Source: Brugia malayi (Eukaryota; Nematoda; Chromadorea; Rhabditida; Onchocercidae). From it: 64,000 nt of DNA. Location: assembly GCF_000002995.4 (NCBI RefSeq), contig NW_025062476.1, forward strand, positions 8,802,501-8,866,500. Reading direction: 5' to 3'. Below, piece by piece: positions 1 through 11,900 of this stretch. Position numbers and translations under genes: made by a program. How positions within the stretch are numbered: position 1 is the first letter of the stretch; each line of letters starts with the position of its first letter. Below the pieces are notes generated by a model that was not told the origin of the DNA, did not search any database, and worked only from the letters and a program-made list of their open reading frames with translations.

Positions 1-1267
1 TTGCAAACAGGATGCATTCGGGCAACCAAAGCCACCAGCTGAATAAAGAAATTATGCGGAAGAATCTTTTTTTTTCGATACTAAATGGCGTGCAATAGCG
101 ATACTTCTTTGAGCCTATCAAAACTACCGAAGAAAACAAACCAGTTTCAACAACTGGTGCTTTTTCCAAACAATCTCGACAAATGTAATGATCACATAGA
201 CCCATAATATGCATTTCACCCACTGGCTACAAAAATTACATCAGAAATCATCAAAGATACTTCTATATTAAATACTTTTTTGCCATAAGTTAGTTAACAC
301 TTCCCCAAGAATAGAACTATTTTCCTCCATCTTCAAGATGATTAATTAAGTGATAAGCTTACCAGACTGTTTAAAGCACTCAGCAAAATGTATATAGGCG
401 ATAAAACTAACCTTTATTTTTCCGCATGGTCCATCACAGTGGCATTCTCGAATTTGAGAACTAGGAGCATTAGTTGGTTGAATACGTTTACAAATGTTCA
501 TGTCTACTAAGGACATATCTTGCTTTGGAGATACTAAAATATTGAAAACCACTTGATTATAAGAAAATTCATAACTTCAGGAAACTAAACAATTAAAGAA
601 TTATCACAATCTGCAAACTTAACGTAAATGGTCTGCAACATCATTTGACCTTGACTATTTAAATTACTTGGTAGAAGAAAATCAAATAATAATGGGAAAT
701 CAGGCCGGCATGACTAAGTAATCACAAGACAAACTGATCAGGTCAATTATCTAATAGATAAAGGCAGATAAAAAGATAAAGCTATTTTTAAAGCAGTGTT
801 TATTGCGCTTCTTCAGCATGACATCACTCTCAAAAAAGGGTCCATTCTTTGAATTCTGTGTTATATACCTCTTCAATCCTACTTTTCTTTTCATTTAGAA
901 AGGAAGCAAGAAAGGCTTGACTAAGTTGCAAACATTAAAGTGAAAGTGACAACCAGAAATTTCATACCACTCATAAATGAGAATTGAGGAGATATAGTTG
1001 TCAATCCCACATCATCCGTTGAATTTGATTGCTTGAATTGTTGCAAATCATGCCATGTTACTGTATATGTATACAGTTGCCTTAAGTTTAACATTATCAG
1101 TAGTAAATCAACAAGAATACTGAACAACCAACTCAAACACTTTTGAAAAACCGATGACACGGTTAGAAGATTTTTCACCTTCCATTCGATTCGTTGCTGA
1201 GGCGCAGATCGTAGCTATCAATACAGCATAAGTGGCTTTTTATTGCTGGAGGCAGAAAGCGAGACAT
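1..1267 (-). CDS. RING-like zinc-finger protein, 3' end outside window
   Basis: Four exons join in phase: 1267-1179, 1080-968, 533-412 and 226 to the left edge (there may be a donor near 127). The start ATG at 1267 lies just after a possible acceptor (AAATTAAG). The first 108 residues are polar and unrecognised. Residues about 97-127 hold a cysteine cluster: C-H-C-D-G-P-C, then, across the exon 3/4 junction, C-D-H-Y-I-C-R-D-C. The second part fits the C-x-H-x2-C-x2-C half of a RING finger; the first half (C-x-C-x3-C) is less standard. RING fingers usually bind E2 enzymes in ubiquitin ligases, but no substrate can be inferred. The open frame continues to base 1, so the C-terminus is unseen. 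Splice phases agree throughout (89+113+122 nt = 108 codons before exon 4), which supports the model; the family assignment is tentative. Confidence 0.6.
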
Positions 1268-2212
1268 CACTTAATTTTCCAATTGCTTAAGTTTTCAATT
1301 TTTTTATTGTTCCCTTGATCCTTTGTAGGTCAGAAAGGTTCACTGAAGTAAGCATCGAATGCATGAAGAAGTGGCATTTCTAGTGATATGTGTATATTCA
1401 AACCGACTCTTCCAATCATATTCCATCAAATTTCAATAATCCGATCGGATTCGGTTATTTCGAAATAATGTCGACAAGGTATCCCGAACAATAAGAACAT
1501 AAATGAGACTTACAGTACGAGTGGTAGTAAGTTGGAGAAGCAGAGAAGACTGAAATGAATTAGATTCATGAAATGATCCTTATAAATAAACAAAAATTTG
1601 CATAAAGCTTATGGAACTCAAATATTTCTCTATAAGCATTTTTTAAAATAATGCGTATTTTACTTTAATTTCTTGTGATTGGTAAACCACAACAAGGTCA
1701 AAACTAGCGACTAGGTTACATTTCATGATTAAAAAATAAGTTCTCTGACGATAATCATTTATGGTATGTTAACATAGAAATCCCGAAATCCCTGAAAAAA
1801 ATTAATGAAATTTTTAATTCCTAAAACTAATTACAAAATTCAAAACTCCTGCAAAATTTCTCAATATGACTCATCTGTATGTAATTTTCTGCTTTTTTGC
1901 ACACGATTGAGTGTATGACAAATCTTTAGAAGGAATTGGGCTAATCTTATTTCGATTTCAATTTCTGAACGATAACTATCTCCTAGGCATGACCCTTTTA
2001 TTGCAGGATAACTAACTCCAGTAGATTGGTTGCGGAGAAATTGAAAATTATGTGCATTCTCTTGAGGTAGACATCAAATTTACGTGACTAACGATTATTG
2101 TGACGCATCTTCATCCATTTTTCCTCTATTTTCTTCAGTAAAAACAAATACTTGTAAACATTTATTAAAAAGTATAAATACACAATATTTACACATGCAA
2201 ATGATACATTAA
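1268..2212. other. Intergenic region between two minus-strand genes
   Basis: About 0.95 kb between the start of the RING-like gene and the 3' end of the next minus-strand gene. It should hold the promoter of the former and the 3' UTR of the latter. I see no convincing exon, RNA gene or repeat. Confidence 0.5.
2161..2166 (-). promoter_or_regulatory. Polyadenylation signal AATAAA
   Basis: On the minus strand AATAAA lies about 47 nt after the stop codon at 2213, at a normal distance for a cleavage signal of the 244-residue membrane protein gene. Confidence 0.6.
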
Positions 2213-3831
2213 CTATGGTTTTTTAACAGGCTTCCATTTAGTATGAATACCTTTACTTAGCCCACGCCTCTTTGAAATTAAGTTTGTCCTAACACTAGTG
2301 ATCGCTGATGGTGCATCATCACGATCAATAGATGCGATACCCACCAGGGTTGATGGTTCTTCTTCTCGACTTTGATTTCTCCCAACACTTTCACGAATTT
2401 CTTCCGAATTGTTATTTTTGCAATGCTTACCCACATCACTTTGGCATTTTCGAAATAGCGCACGCAGCGTACGCATCTGTTTAGAAAATGATACTCGTTA
2501 GAAAGAAAGAGTCTCTGCAAAAGTGACTTTTTTTTTCCCGAGGCAGAAAATTTTTCTGGTTCGTCGAAAAACTTTCCGAAAATTTTAGCTCTAATATCCA
2601 TGCTTGAATATAATGAACGGGGGAGCAGTATACGAATTTTAACAAAGCGTATTAATTACTGTTCAATTACTTTTACCTGACTATTCGTTTTTGAATCTTT
2701 GAGGTCATCCAGCTGCGTCGATTGTGATTTCTGTAACATAAATGGATTCAGTGGGCATCTCTCCAGCGTATTTTAACTTGAAAAATTCAACATATTTTGA
2801 TTATATTGATCGGAAGTGAAGAAAAAATGAAAACTCATACGAGCTGTATTAGTTCAGGTGTTGTCGTTGCCTGGAATAAAATTTGGTGCTCTTTCCGCTT
2901 ATTCAAATACAATTTCCCATCTCCTCCTTGCTTATCATTTGTTGTTTCTTTTCCCTTCTTCGTTGAAGCTTTAAAACAATTTAAATAAATAAAAATCTAA
3001 ACGGAAGTCAGAAGGTTAAAGAAGAAACAAAAATCATCGCATATATGTTATAACAAAGCTTTCCGGCTTTTCCAACATTTACATTTACATCCAGTAATGA
3101 ACAGTTAATTATAATTTTCAATTCAATTAGTTTGGACTTCTGAAAGCCAATTCAGATCTTTTTCATCTAATTTCAGTTAAAGAAATCTAAATATGTTAGA
3201 AATCGGTAATATATCACCAAAGGTTAGATTTTTTTCATCCTTCCAAACTATTCAGAAGGAAACCTTTTTCTCGACCGATTAAATTTTTCTCACTATTTTG
3301 TGTTGATTCTATTAATTTAATTAACTCTCGGTTCATATTTTCCTCGACTTTAGTTTGATTTGGTCCCTGCAACTTCAAATTTTCCTAGGATAATTCAAAA
3401 ATCAAAGATTTCAATCACTGCTGTTGCAATTTATCTGTAGCACATTATTAACATGAGAACTGGCAAATATATGTGGAGGAAAGAGAAATTTCATCGATTA
3501 AATATGAAATAGTACCGGTTCAACTAGACCTTCCATGTCTTTATCTGCATGCAGAATGACTGATTCCTGGCGTATTTTCTGCAAATCCTATTAACAAAAT
3601 TCTCTTTTAATTTTCATGGATTGAAAAACTTCTCTACTGTTCTCAAATTTGAAGGAATTTGCTGTCTTAGAACATGAGAGTAAATCTGGATCATACCCTC
3701 GCTTTATCGATATGTGCGCCTTTTCTTTTGAACACACAACCAAATCGAACTAATAACACAAATGTACCGATTACTGAAAGAAGTGCTGAAAGAACACTGT
3801 TAAAAACTGAAACTTCACAGCTACCGCTCAT
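2213..3831 (-). CDS. Small single-pass membrane protein, function unknown
   Basis: I do not recognise this protein. Six exons join in phase: 3831-3697, 3578-3516, 3384-3294, 2968-2841, 2730-2677 and 2476-2213, giving 735 nt and 244 residues. The start ATG follows a probable trans-splice acceptor (TTTAAATTAG, about 25 nt upstream). A short ATG-TAA lies between acceptor and start. Residues about 8-32 form one hydrophobic segment (SVFNSVLSALLSVIGTF then VLLV), followed by a basic stretch (KRKG) that suggests the C-terminal side is cytosolic. The rest is hydrophilic, Lys/Glu/Gln/Asn-rich and partly helical, and ends in a basic tail (KWKPVKKP). The end of exon 3 is the least certain junction; a donor 27-30 nt further on with a shorter exon 4 would also keep frame. 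It could be a small membrane anchor or adaptor, but no domain supports a role. Confidence 0.65.
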
Positions 3832-5902
3832 GGCAAATCATTACATAAAAACTAATTTAAATATAATAAACGGGTCTTTTTCTAGATCTTCACACACATG
3901 ATGATTTATTACAAAAAATATGAAACCAAATTTAATTCTCAGCTTAAATATCATTAACCATTAATACTCGTTTCATCTGCCACAACACCACCAATTTTGA
4001 CCAGCCTGTTTTATTGATATTCGGTATGAAAACCTTCAAAGTAATACCCTGCAGGAATAAAATCCGGAAATATAGTTAAACTATTTAAAAAAGTAGAAAT
4101 TCTTCAACCTTCTCAGTAGACTACATAACATAATTCAATAAATGTTGGAATTCATTCAACTGTTTAGTGACTACTACAGTTGCCTATGATTTAAAGACAC
4201 TGCGAAACTGCTCTAAAACATGAGAAACTTTAAATTAGAATCGTGCAAATATTCTCAAAACGATACGACCAAAGCACTTCATAAAATGTTTAGTGACACA
4301 GGAACTTTTACTAGAAAGGTCTCATATGAACATATCTCCTTCCCGAAATTTTTTAAAATGTTTTCCATTATAAAGCGAGAGAAAAAAAAGGAGTGAGAAG
4401 GAAACATATGAACTTGTTGCCTAGATGACACTGTCAATCATTTCTTTCAATCCTATTAACATTTAGGAAACGCAAAAAGGTCAACTGCATCTTTCTCAAC
4501 AAATGATTTGATGAAAGAAATGAAACCTAAACCAGTCATTTGTCATCACTGGATAAGAATATAGACCATATCATAAAACTAGGTCACTTTTCACTACGAA
4601 GCCTTGAAAACAAATCACAATCTGTTAATTATATAAACTTCAATAATGCTGAACACAAAAATCAAAACTATGAAAAAGTCAAATTGAAATCTGTCCATAA
4701 GAAATCAATCATTTATATATTTGAGCAGAATAACTGACATTTACAATAAAAGAAGATTACGTATTGCGAAGTAAGCTAGATAACAACAATTATGAACAAA
4801 TAAAATGCGTATTATCGTTGAAACATATGTTTTAACAATAAAAAATAACAAAAATCACTGAAATAGAAGTCTGATGGAAACTTTTGATACAATAAAAAGA
4901 TCGCCAAATCTTTCACGAGAATTTAGTCCTTTCATTATGTTAGATTAACTGTAAGCACACAACTCAGAAAATATTTCCTCCAAGTCACTATGTTTGAAAA
5001 TTCGCCAATAACATAATAAGTTTCCAGAAAAATTAAAGCAGTGTAGAAACTAACTTCGAGAGCATTAACAGTGAAAAGTCCCAATATTTGGGAATATAAG
5101 ATAATATATACCACCTCTTCTTTGAAGCTTCTAAAAAAGACGAGAATTTCCGTAATTTCTTCGAAAGCTGTTAACTTGGAATCATTTTACAATTTGAAGG
5201 CTGTCAACTTGGAATCACTTTCACCGCTTGGCATAAAACTGAACACTGGTATAAAATCCAGCTACTAATAAGTGAATATGAAAAGCGAGTTCATTATTTA
5301 AATATCAAATTAAGGATAATAATCGTAATCTCTGGCAAATTTAGAAACTGTCCAAAATTCTTTAATTGAAGTTCAGTGCTTAGAAAACCGAACGCGCTCT
5401 CCAAATACTCGTATGAATGTTTGGGTTACACTGGGCATATTTAAAGCTCAAAAGCTAAATTAAATATAAATAAGGTGAAATATGAATTGAACTTGAAACT
5501 TTGACACTTCTAAGAGTTTTAAAAAATAGAAATAATATATAAAATGCCACAAGTCAACTTTGCTAGTAGAGGCAATCGTGAATTTTGTACTGGGTTAGCA
5601 ATTTTCAGAAAACTAAAATCCTGATTTTCCCGATGTTTCCACTCTTAAAAACAATCAGTTAAATGAAAACTGGTCTGAAATTTCGATATGAAGCTCCTTT
5701 TAATTCGATAAGTGTTGATGCTTCTGTTACTTTTCGCTGTCCAGCCCTAAAAAATTCGTACCATAAAAATAACGCTACATTTCTTAGTGAAAAGATGGCG
5801 AAAATTTTCAGCTACCAAAATGATTTATGGTAAAGTTTTGCAAATTTATTATTTTACCATTTGAAGTTTCATTTCTTTATTATTTTATTATTTGAAATTT
5901 TA
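3832..5902. other. Intergenic region, no gene seen
   Basis: About 2 kb between the small membrane protein gene and the 3' end of MICAL. Open frames here are short and lack splice support. It contains an imperfect direct repeat near 5167-5222, where GCTGTTAACTTGGAATCA recurs about 33 nt later as GCTGTCAACTTGGAATCA. Confidence 0.5.
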
Positions 5903-5904
5903 TT
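5899..5904 (-). promoter_or_regulatory. Polyadenylation signal AATAAA overlapping the MICAL stop
   Basis: The minus strand reads GAGTAATAAAATTT, so the AATAAA begins inside the TAA stop codon (5905-5903). Further AATAAA copies follow within 30 nt, so the 3' UTR is probably very short. Confidence 0.5.
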
Positions 5905-8900
5905 ACTCATGTCTCAAATAAATGGGTCGAAGACTCACTGTCCGAGTTCTGCACTAATAAAGAAATAAAAATGAAAGGGATGATTTCTTTTCCTCGAAAA
6001 CTGATTTAAATAATTAGTTTTTTGATTTTTGGAAAAAAATCAAATACCTTTCTTTCACTACTTTTAGCTGCTTCTGTATGGCATCACGCATTTCTAAAAC
6101 TGCCAGTGTCTTCTTCAATATCGACTTCTCAGTCTATATTTAGTTTCATAATTAAAAAACTAAAGAATCAAGTGAATAAAAAATAAATCCGCCCACAAAA
6201 CTTGAAAAACTTTATTAAACGCTAATCTCAAAAAATCCAGATACTGATATTTGTAAATTCTGACCCTCATTATGTTATTTGTTACTACTGCTGGTGTTAA
6301 AAAGAATTTCAAATCATTAGAATTTCAGATCTAAAGATCAGAATAGTTTTGTAATTGTGTAATAAATAATATGGCAAAACAAAAAATAGTTTTACTTGAC
6401 TATCAGGAGAAACAATTGAGGTACCACTGTTCTGAACTTCTTTGAGCTGCAGTTGAAGGTTTTTATATTCTTCATTCACTTCAAACTCAGATACTCGAAG
6501 TTTCAGTTCTTCTTCACGTTGTTTCAATTGTACCATTTCCTGTACATACAATAACCACTGCTCCAGTATCCACAAATTTTCTGCATCTGTACAGGTAAAA
6601 AATAACAATCCAAATTGTATATAGAGCAACAAGAGATTTAACTAAATTAGCTTACTACACTATCTTCATTCCTGAATTTTTAATTCACAATTGCATATAT
6701 GCTTACAAATAAAAAAATATTAACTTTCTTCGGAGACTAACATAAGAAAATACCATCAGATAAACGTCTTTCCAAATCTCCAGCCACTGCTTCCACTTCT
6801 AATTTCCGGACATCAATTTCTTCCAATTCACGCTGCAAGTCCTGTGCTGCACTGATGCGTTCTTGTTCTTTTTGTTTTAAGATCTTTTCAGCTAGTTTCT
6901 AAAATCTTAGATAAACTAATAAAGAACTTAACAAAGCCACTTGAAATTCCACATGATTATCAATATCTGATTACTTTCGTAAATAGAATCATATCCGATT
7001 CTTTTTTTTTTTTTTTCTTTTTTTTGTAAACCTAACTACTAAATCATACTGAAAATAGAGTCATATTTCAAACCATTTCACTTAATATATGTGATATAAA
7101 AGCCTTGACGGAAGTTTGGAACCAAGATTGCTAAAAATTAAAACTTTATCGTTCTGCTATTGGACGAAAAAACCAACAAGAAGTTTTAGAAATTAATGAT
7201 TTGTAAAAAAGTCACCTGAATACGACGAATATCTTTTTTCGTGAACAAAGTGGGTGATAATTTGTTTTCTGAAATGTGATTTTTACTGGCCAAAAAAAGT
7301 GAAAGAAACAATACAAAAATTGATATCCTGGAACTTTAATGGATATATTTGATAGTATATAAAAACAACATATTAACTGTCATAAACAACATAGAAATAT
7401 GAATGTCAAAAAAATACACAGATTAATTTTTAATTACTGATTTGAAAAGATCTATACAAAAAAGTAGGAAGCGAGATAAGAGTTCTTCTAACAACACTTG
7501 GAATATAAATTATAAATATTCTTCCAGCAAGTATATGAAATCAAGTACTAGTTAGATATAACATTGAAATAATGTGCAAAAATTACCAAATAAATCAGTA
7601 TTAGTGCTGTTAACAACAGAATGCGAAGAGGAAACCGTACGTTGGTGAAAAATTGAATGTTTCTTTTCTGATGAAGTACTGAGTGCATGAGAGACTGACA
7701 TGCTTGAACATCGAGAAAGCACCCTTCCTCCTGAACTAATTACATAAGAAACCTTCCAAATCCAGATGCAACAAGATGCTTTTGGAACAAAACGATACAT
7801 AAATCAAGTTTTACCGCAAATTAAAACATATGATGCAACTTAAAATAAAAAAATGTACATATCAAAAGTTGAAAGTTCACTTTCTAAAACAGCACTATGC
7901 TCTGCGTTTTACAACTCTAAAACATTGCTATCTTTTCGCATTCGCAATATTCAGAAACATGAAAATTTACCCAAGGCACCATGGTTTTGATTTTTGAGAT
8001 CTGTACCATGTAAATTTGAATCCTGAAAGATTTGACTATGTAAATTTGAATCCTGCGGAAATCACTACTTTCAGTTTGAATTTTGTAGGATCCACAATCA
8101 GCGACTATACAAGAATGCTCCTAGGCAGAGAAGATTTCACTAACATAACTGAATTATGAAATGTAGCATCCATTCATGGCATCATCTGTTCATAATTTAG
8201 CATGACTGAGTTATCTATTTATTTCAACAATTTCATTCGAATTCACAAAGCAACTAACTATTTGATCTGCCTTGTCAGTAGATTGCAGAGCCTTGACTCT
8301 TTCAGCACTAAACAATTGGGCTAGAAGACCAAGATCTGGAATTGTGCTTATACCATAGTGATGAAATCAATAATTTTTTGTCACAAATGCTTTTCTCACT
8401 TCTGTTTAAAACCTCAATTTCTCTTATATAGCGTTGATAATGCAACAAGAACACTGGTTTACTCACGATTATATTTGGTTCAAAGAAGTGATTAAGCAAA
8501 CAAAGAAAAAAACCCACTTGACTGCGCAGCTAATTGTGATTGAATTGCATCCGCTTCCTGAGAATAATCGTCACTTGATGATGAAAAATGAGTAAAATCA
8601 GATGTTCTCTCCATTGAAGGCGTTGTACAAATCCTCTGGAATGAGAATATTTTAATAGATGTTTCAATTCTACATACAGAATTTCATTCAGCAAACAAAC
8701 TGCAAACTGTATCCATCACTATAAGCTAGATTTTTTTTTATTAAATAAAAACATTTTGGTATCAATGTTAGATTCAGCTGCACAAAACCATAACTTAGTC
8801 GGAAGCGTTGTATGATAAGTAAACTAAGAAAACTCTTATCTTTCTGCTGTAAACATATTAGATTTATTTTTTGTTATGACATAGAAAAGAAAAGCAGGTT

Positions 8901-11900
8901 TTTCCCTTTTTTTTCTGCATTATAAATTAATTCCCTTTTTTTACCCAGTCCAAATCAGTACTTCAATATCCTTTCGACTAAGATCCAGAGAAAGATGGCG
9001 AGGAAAACGTGACATAACTCTCGACGACTGCTTGGGTATCGAGTGACGCTTAATGGTTCTGCATAATTCTGAAACATGTATCAAGGAAATCTAGCAACAA
9101 AAATTTTATACGCCACATTATACACTATAGAAGAAAATTTTATGTCAAGTTTCTTAAATAGTTGTATCGAAAAATACTGACTGCTCAGCACTAAAAACAA
9201 TTAAATGGAAACAATCGTGTACTAGTAAAAATAAGTTACCCAATTGTTCATTAGTTTTCATCATAGCCTGTGTACAAGCCTTATTTCCCATATCATTAAT
9301 TCCCATGAATGGAGCCAACACTTGCTAAAATATTTCCAGTTTTATAAATACAATGACAAAGCTGAAAACTGCTGAAAAAAATATTTAATTTTAAATTATA
9401 ACTACATCATTGCGACTCTATTAAGTTTGAGATATCTCTCGACCTTCCTTTATTGAAATACAATTGACTTTCATTTTCTACTAATTTTACTGCCCATATT
9501 TTCTTATAACACGAATTCATTTATGTGAACAAACTTGAAATTAAAGACTTAATTGAAGAAAAAAACACGACATAGTAAGCGACAATTACTGGCAAATAAA
9601 GATAATCACTCAGCAAATAATTACTGACAAATTACTTTAAAAAACCTATTATTTTCAAAAAATGTGAAATATTACTTTTTTGAATATATAATGGTGGTTC
9701 TTTTCAGGCAAATCTTTCGTTATTTTCACCGCAGTTGATCCGACTGTAGTGACTGCTGTCATTTCGTTTCTGTTTTTGATAATAGTGGCATCAAAATTTC
9801 CGCTAGACTTCTCGCATTCTTGTTCTAATGACAGAATATTCGTGTGTTGTTCTTGAAATCTTTGCTGCCTACGTTCTTTGAATGTCTTCAAGAGTTTCAA
9901 CGCCTAAAAGCAAAATAACTTAATGAGCTCATAAGGTTACAGCAAGAAAATAATTGCAGACAGCAATATTAGTGGTGCTTGCAATACACTGCATACACTT
10001 TTTAGATGTGAAAACTTCAAAATGAGACAGACGTATCTATTACCAAATAAATGAACCATTTACTCAAATAAGGGTAAATACGTTTTATAAGTTGACGCAT
10101 TAAAGAATAAGACAAAAGTCTTTCAAAAATCATTTCATTCTTGATAATGTAATGCTAACTTGACTCTTCTAAAAGAAGATTAGTTTCTGAAAAAACTTCT
10201 GCAATCATTAACATTAAGTACAAAATGAAATTGTAAAGATTTACCTGTGCTTCAGTTAACGATCTACTCATACTTTCATCAAGATTTTCCAGCACAACTG
10301 ATTCTAAATCGACTAATTCATCTTCCATGAAATCACTGTCATCATCATCGTCATCATCTTTACCAGATGATAAATATTCATTCTCATTTTCTGAAAATGA
10401 GAATTATTATCAGAACTTTTGTAATCAGAAGTGATTACAAAAGTGATCTGCATGGCGGCTAGATAAAATGCAAATTTGCATCATTTCAACGATTAACGTT
10501 GAAATGAAGGATACTAAAACTTAATATCCGAACTTGAGCTACCGAATTCATAATAAGCTCGAAAATTACAAAAACTTACCTAATAATTCCTCATCACTGA
10601 AATTGTCGTGACCATTGGAACAAGTTTCATTGCCGATAACTGAATATTCTTTTTCTTTCTTGGTTATCTGAATCAAAATCAAAATTCAAGCAGTCTGATT
10701 AAACCAATAATAATAATGGTAATAATAATAAGTACGGAAAAAATTCTAAAGATGCATCTCAGACAGATAAAAATTCATTATAATTTCCGAAAACTACGGA
10801 TCAACCAGACAGATTTTTTTTAGCTTAGTAAATTCAATTAAATTGCAAATTAACAAGCTAACCTTTTGATCGTATATTTCAAACTCGGCGCGCTCTCGCA
10901 TCACTTGTTGATGTGATGACAATAATCCACGAACCGCTTCTTTCTGGGCACGCATTTTTTCCATTGTTTTTCCAAGGAGCATGGATGGTGAGTTTCGTCC
11001 AGTTCGTTGCATAGCGACAGATACTGCAGATTGCTGAAACTTAAACTACCAATAAAAACAGTACAGTATTAATTTTCAGCTCAATGAAGTAAAAGTATTA
11101 CAAATCTAGAGATAACTCGTGACCGGTTATTTTTTAATTTCAACTATTTTAACTTTATTCATTTTCCTCGCGTTAAGCAAATGGTATAACTTCCATATAC
11201 TAACATTTCCACATGACGTAGTATATCCATTGACAGTATTCAACGTATCATTCAGCAGTGGCAAATATGCTCCTACAAAACCACAGTTCAAAAAGAATGC
11301 ATCATCATAAGAAAATGATGGAATATGAATTTTTTTTTTTTAAATTAATGTTATTGCTCTAAATATTCTAAACTGAATTAAAAATTAATTAAATTGCAAG
11401 AAAATGTTCAGTAGAACCACCTGCTTTACAGCCATTTTTCTCTATCCGAGTAATCTTTTCTAACACTGGTAAATTTATGTGCTGCATGCAAAAGAATCTG
11501 AAAATACATCCTTCAGCAGTCAGAAAAGAGTAACCGTTTTAAATTACCAAATGAATCCCTAATTTATCATCCACAGTGAAATCCATTATAACATCAAAAA
11601 CATTAGATCCGGATTTTGGCAAGATACGTGCTTTTCCTCTTGTCATCATAATGAGAAAAGTATCTTAATCAGTCAGGCATGTATTAAATATACATTCAAA
11701 TATATATCCTAATCTATTATATAACAATATAGTCAAGAGCTCCATGAAAAAATTATTACAGAAAGTCTTGTACTCTCGATTATCAAACCTAGAGAATAAG
11801 CAAAATTATTTAATACAGAATATAACTTTGAAATGAACCTCGGATTAAAACTTCGAAGATTTCGGTCTTGAGCACAATTACCAAGACGTAATGGTTGCTC

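Noticed and set aside
6018..6047. MICAL read-through past exon 36 to a nearby stop
   Set aside because: The donor GTATTTG and the acceptor at 5949 give an in-phase terminal exon with an AATAAA at the stop.
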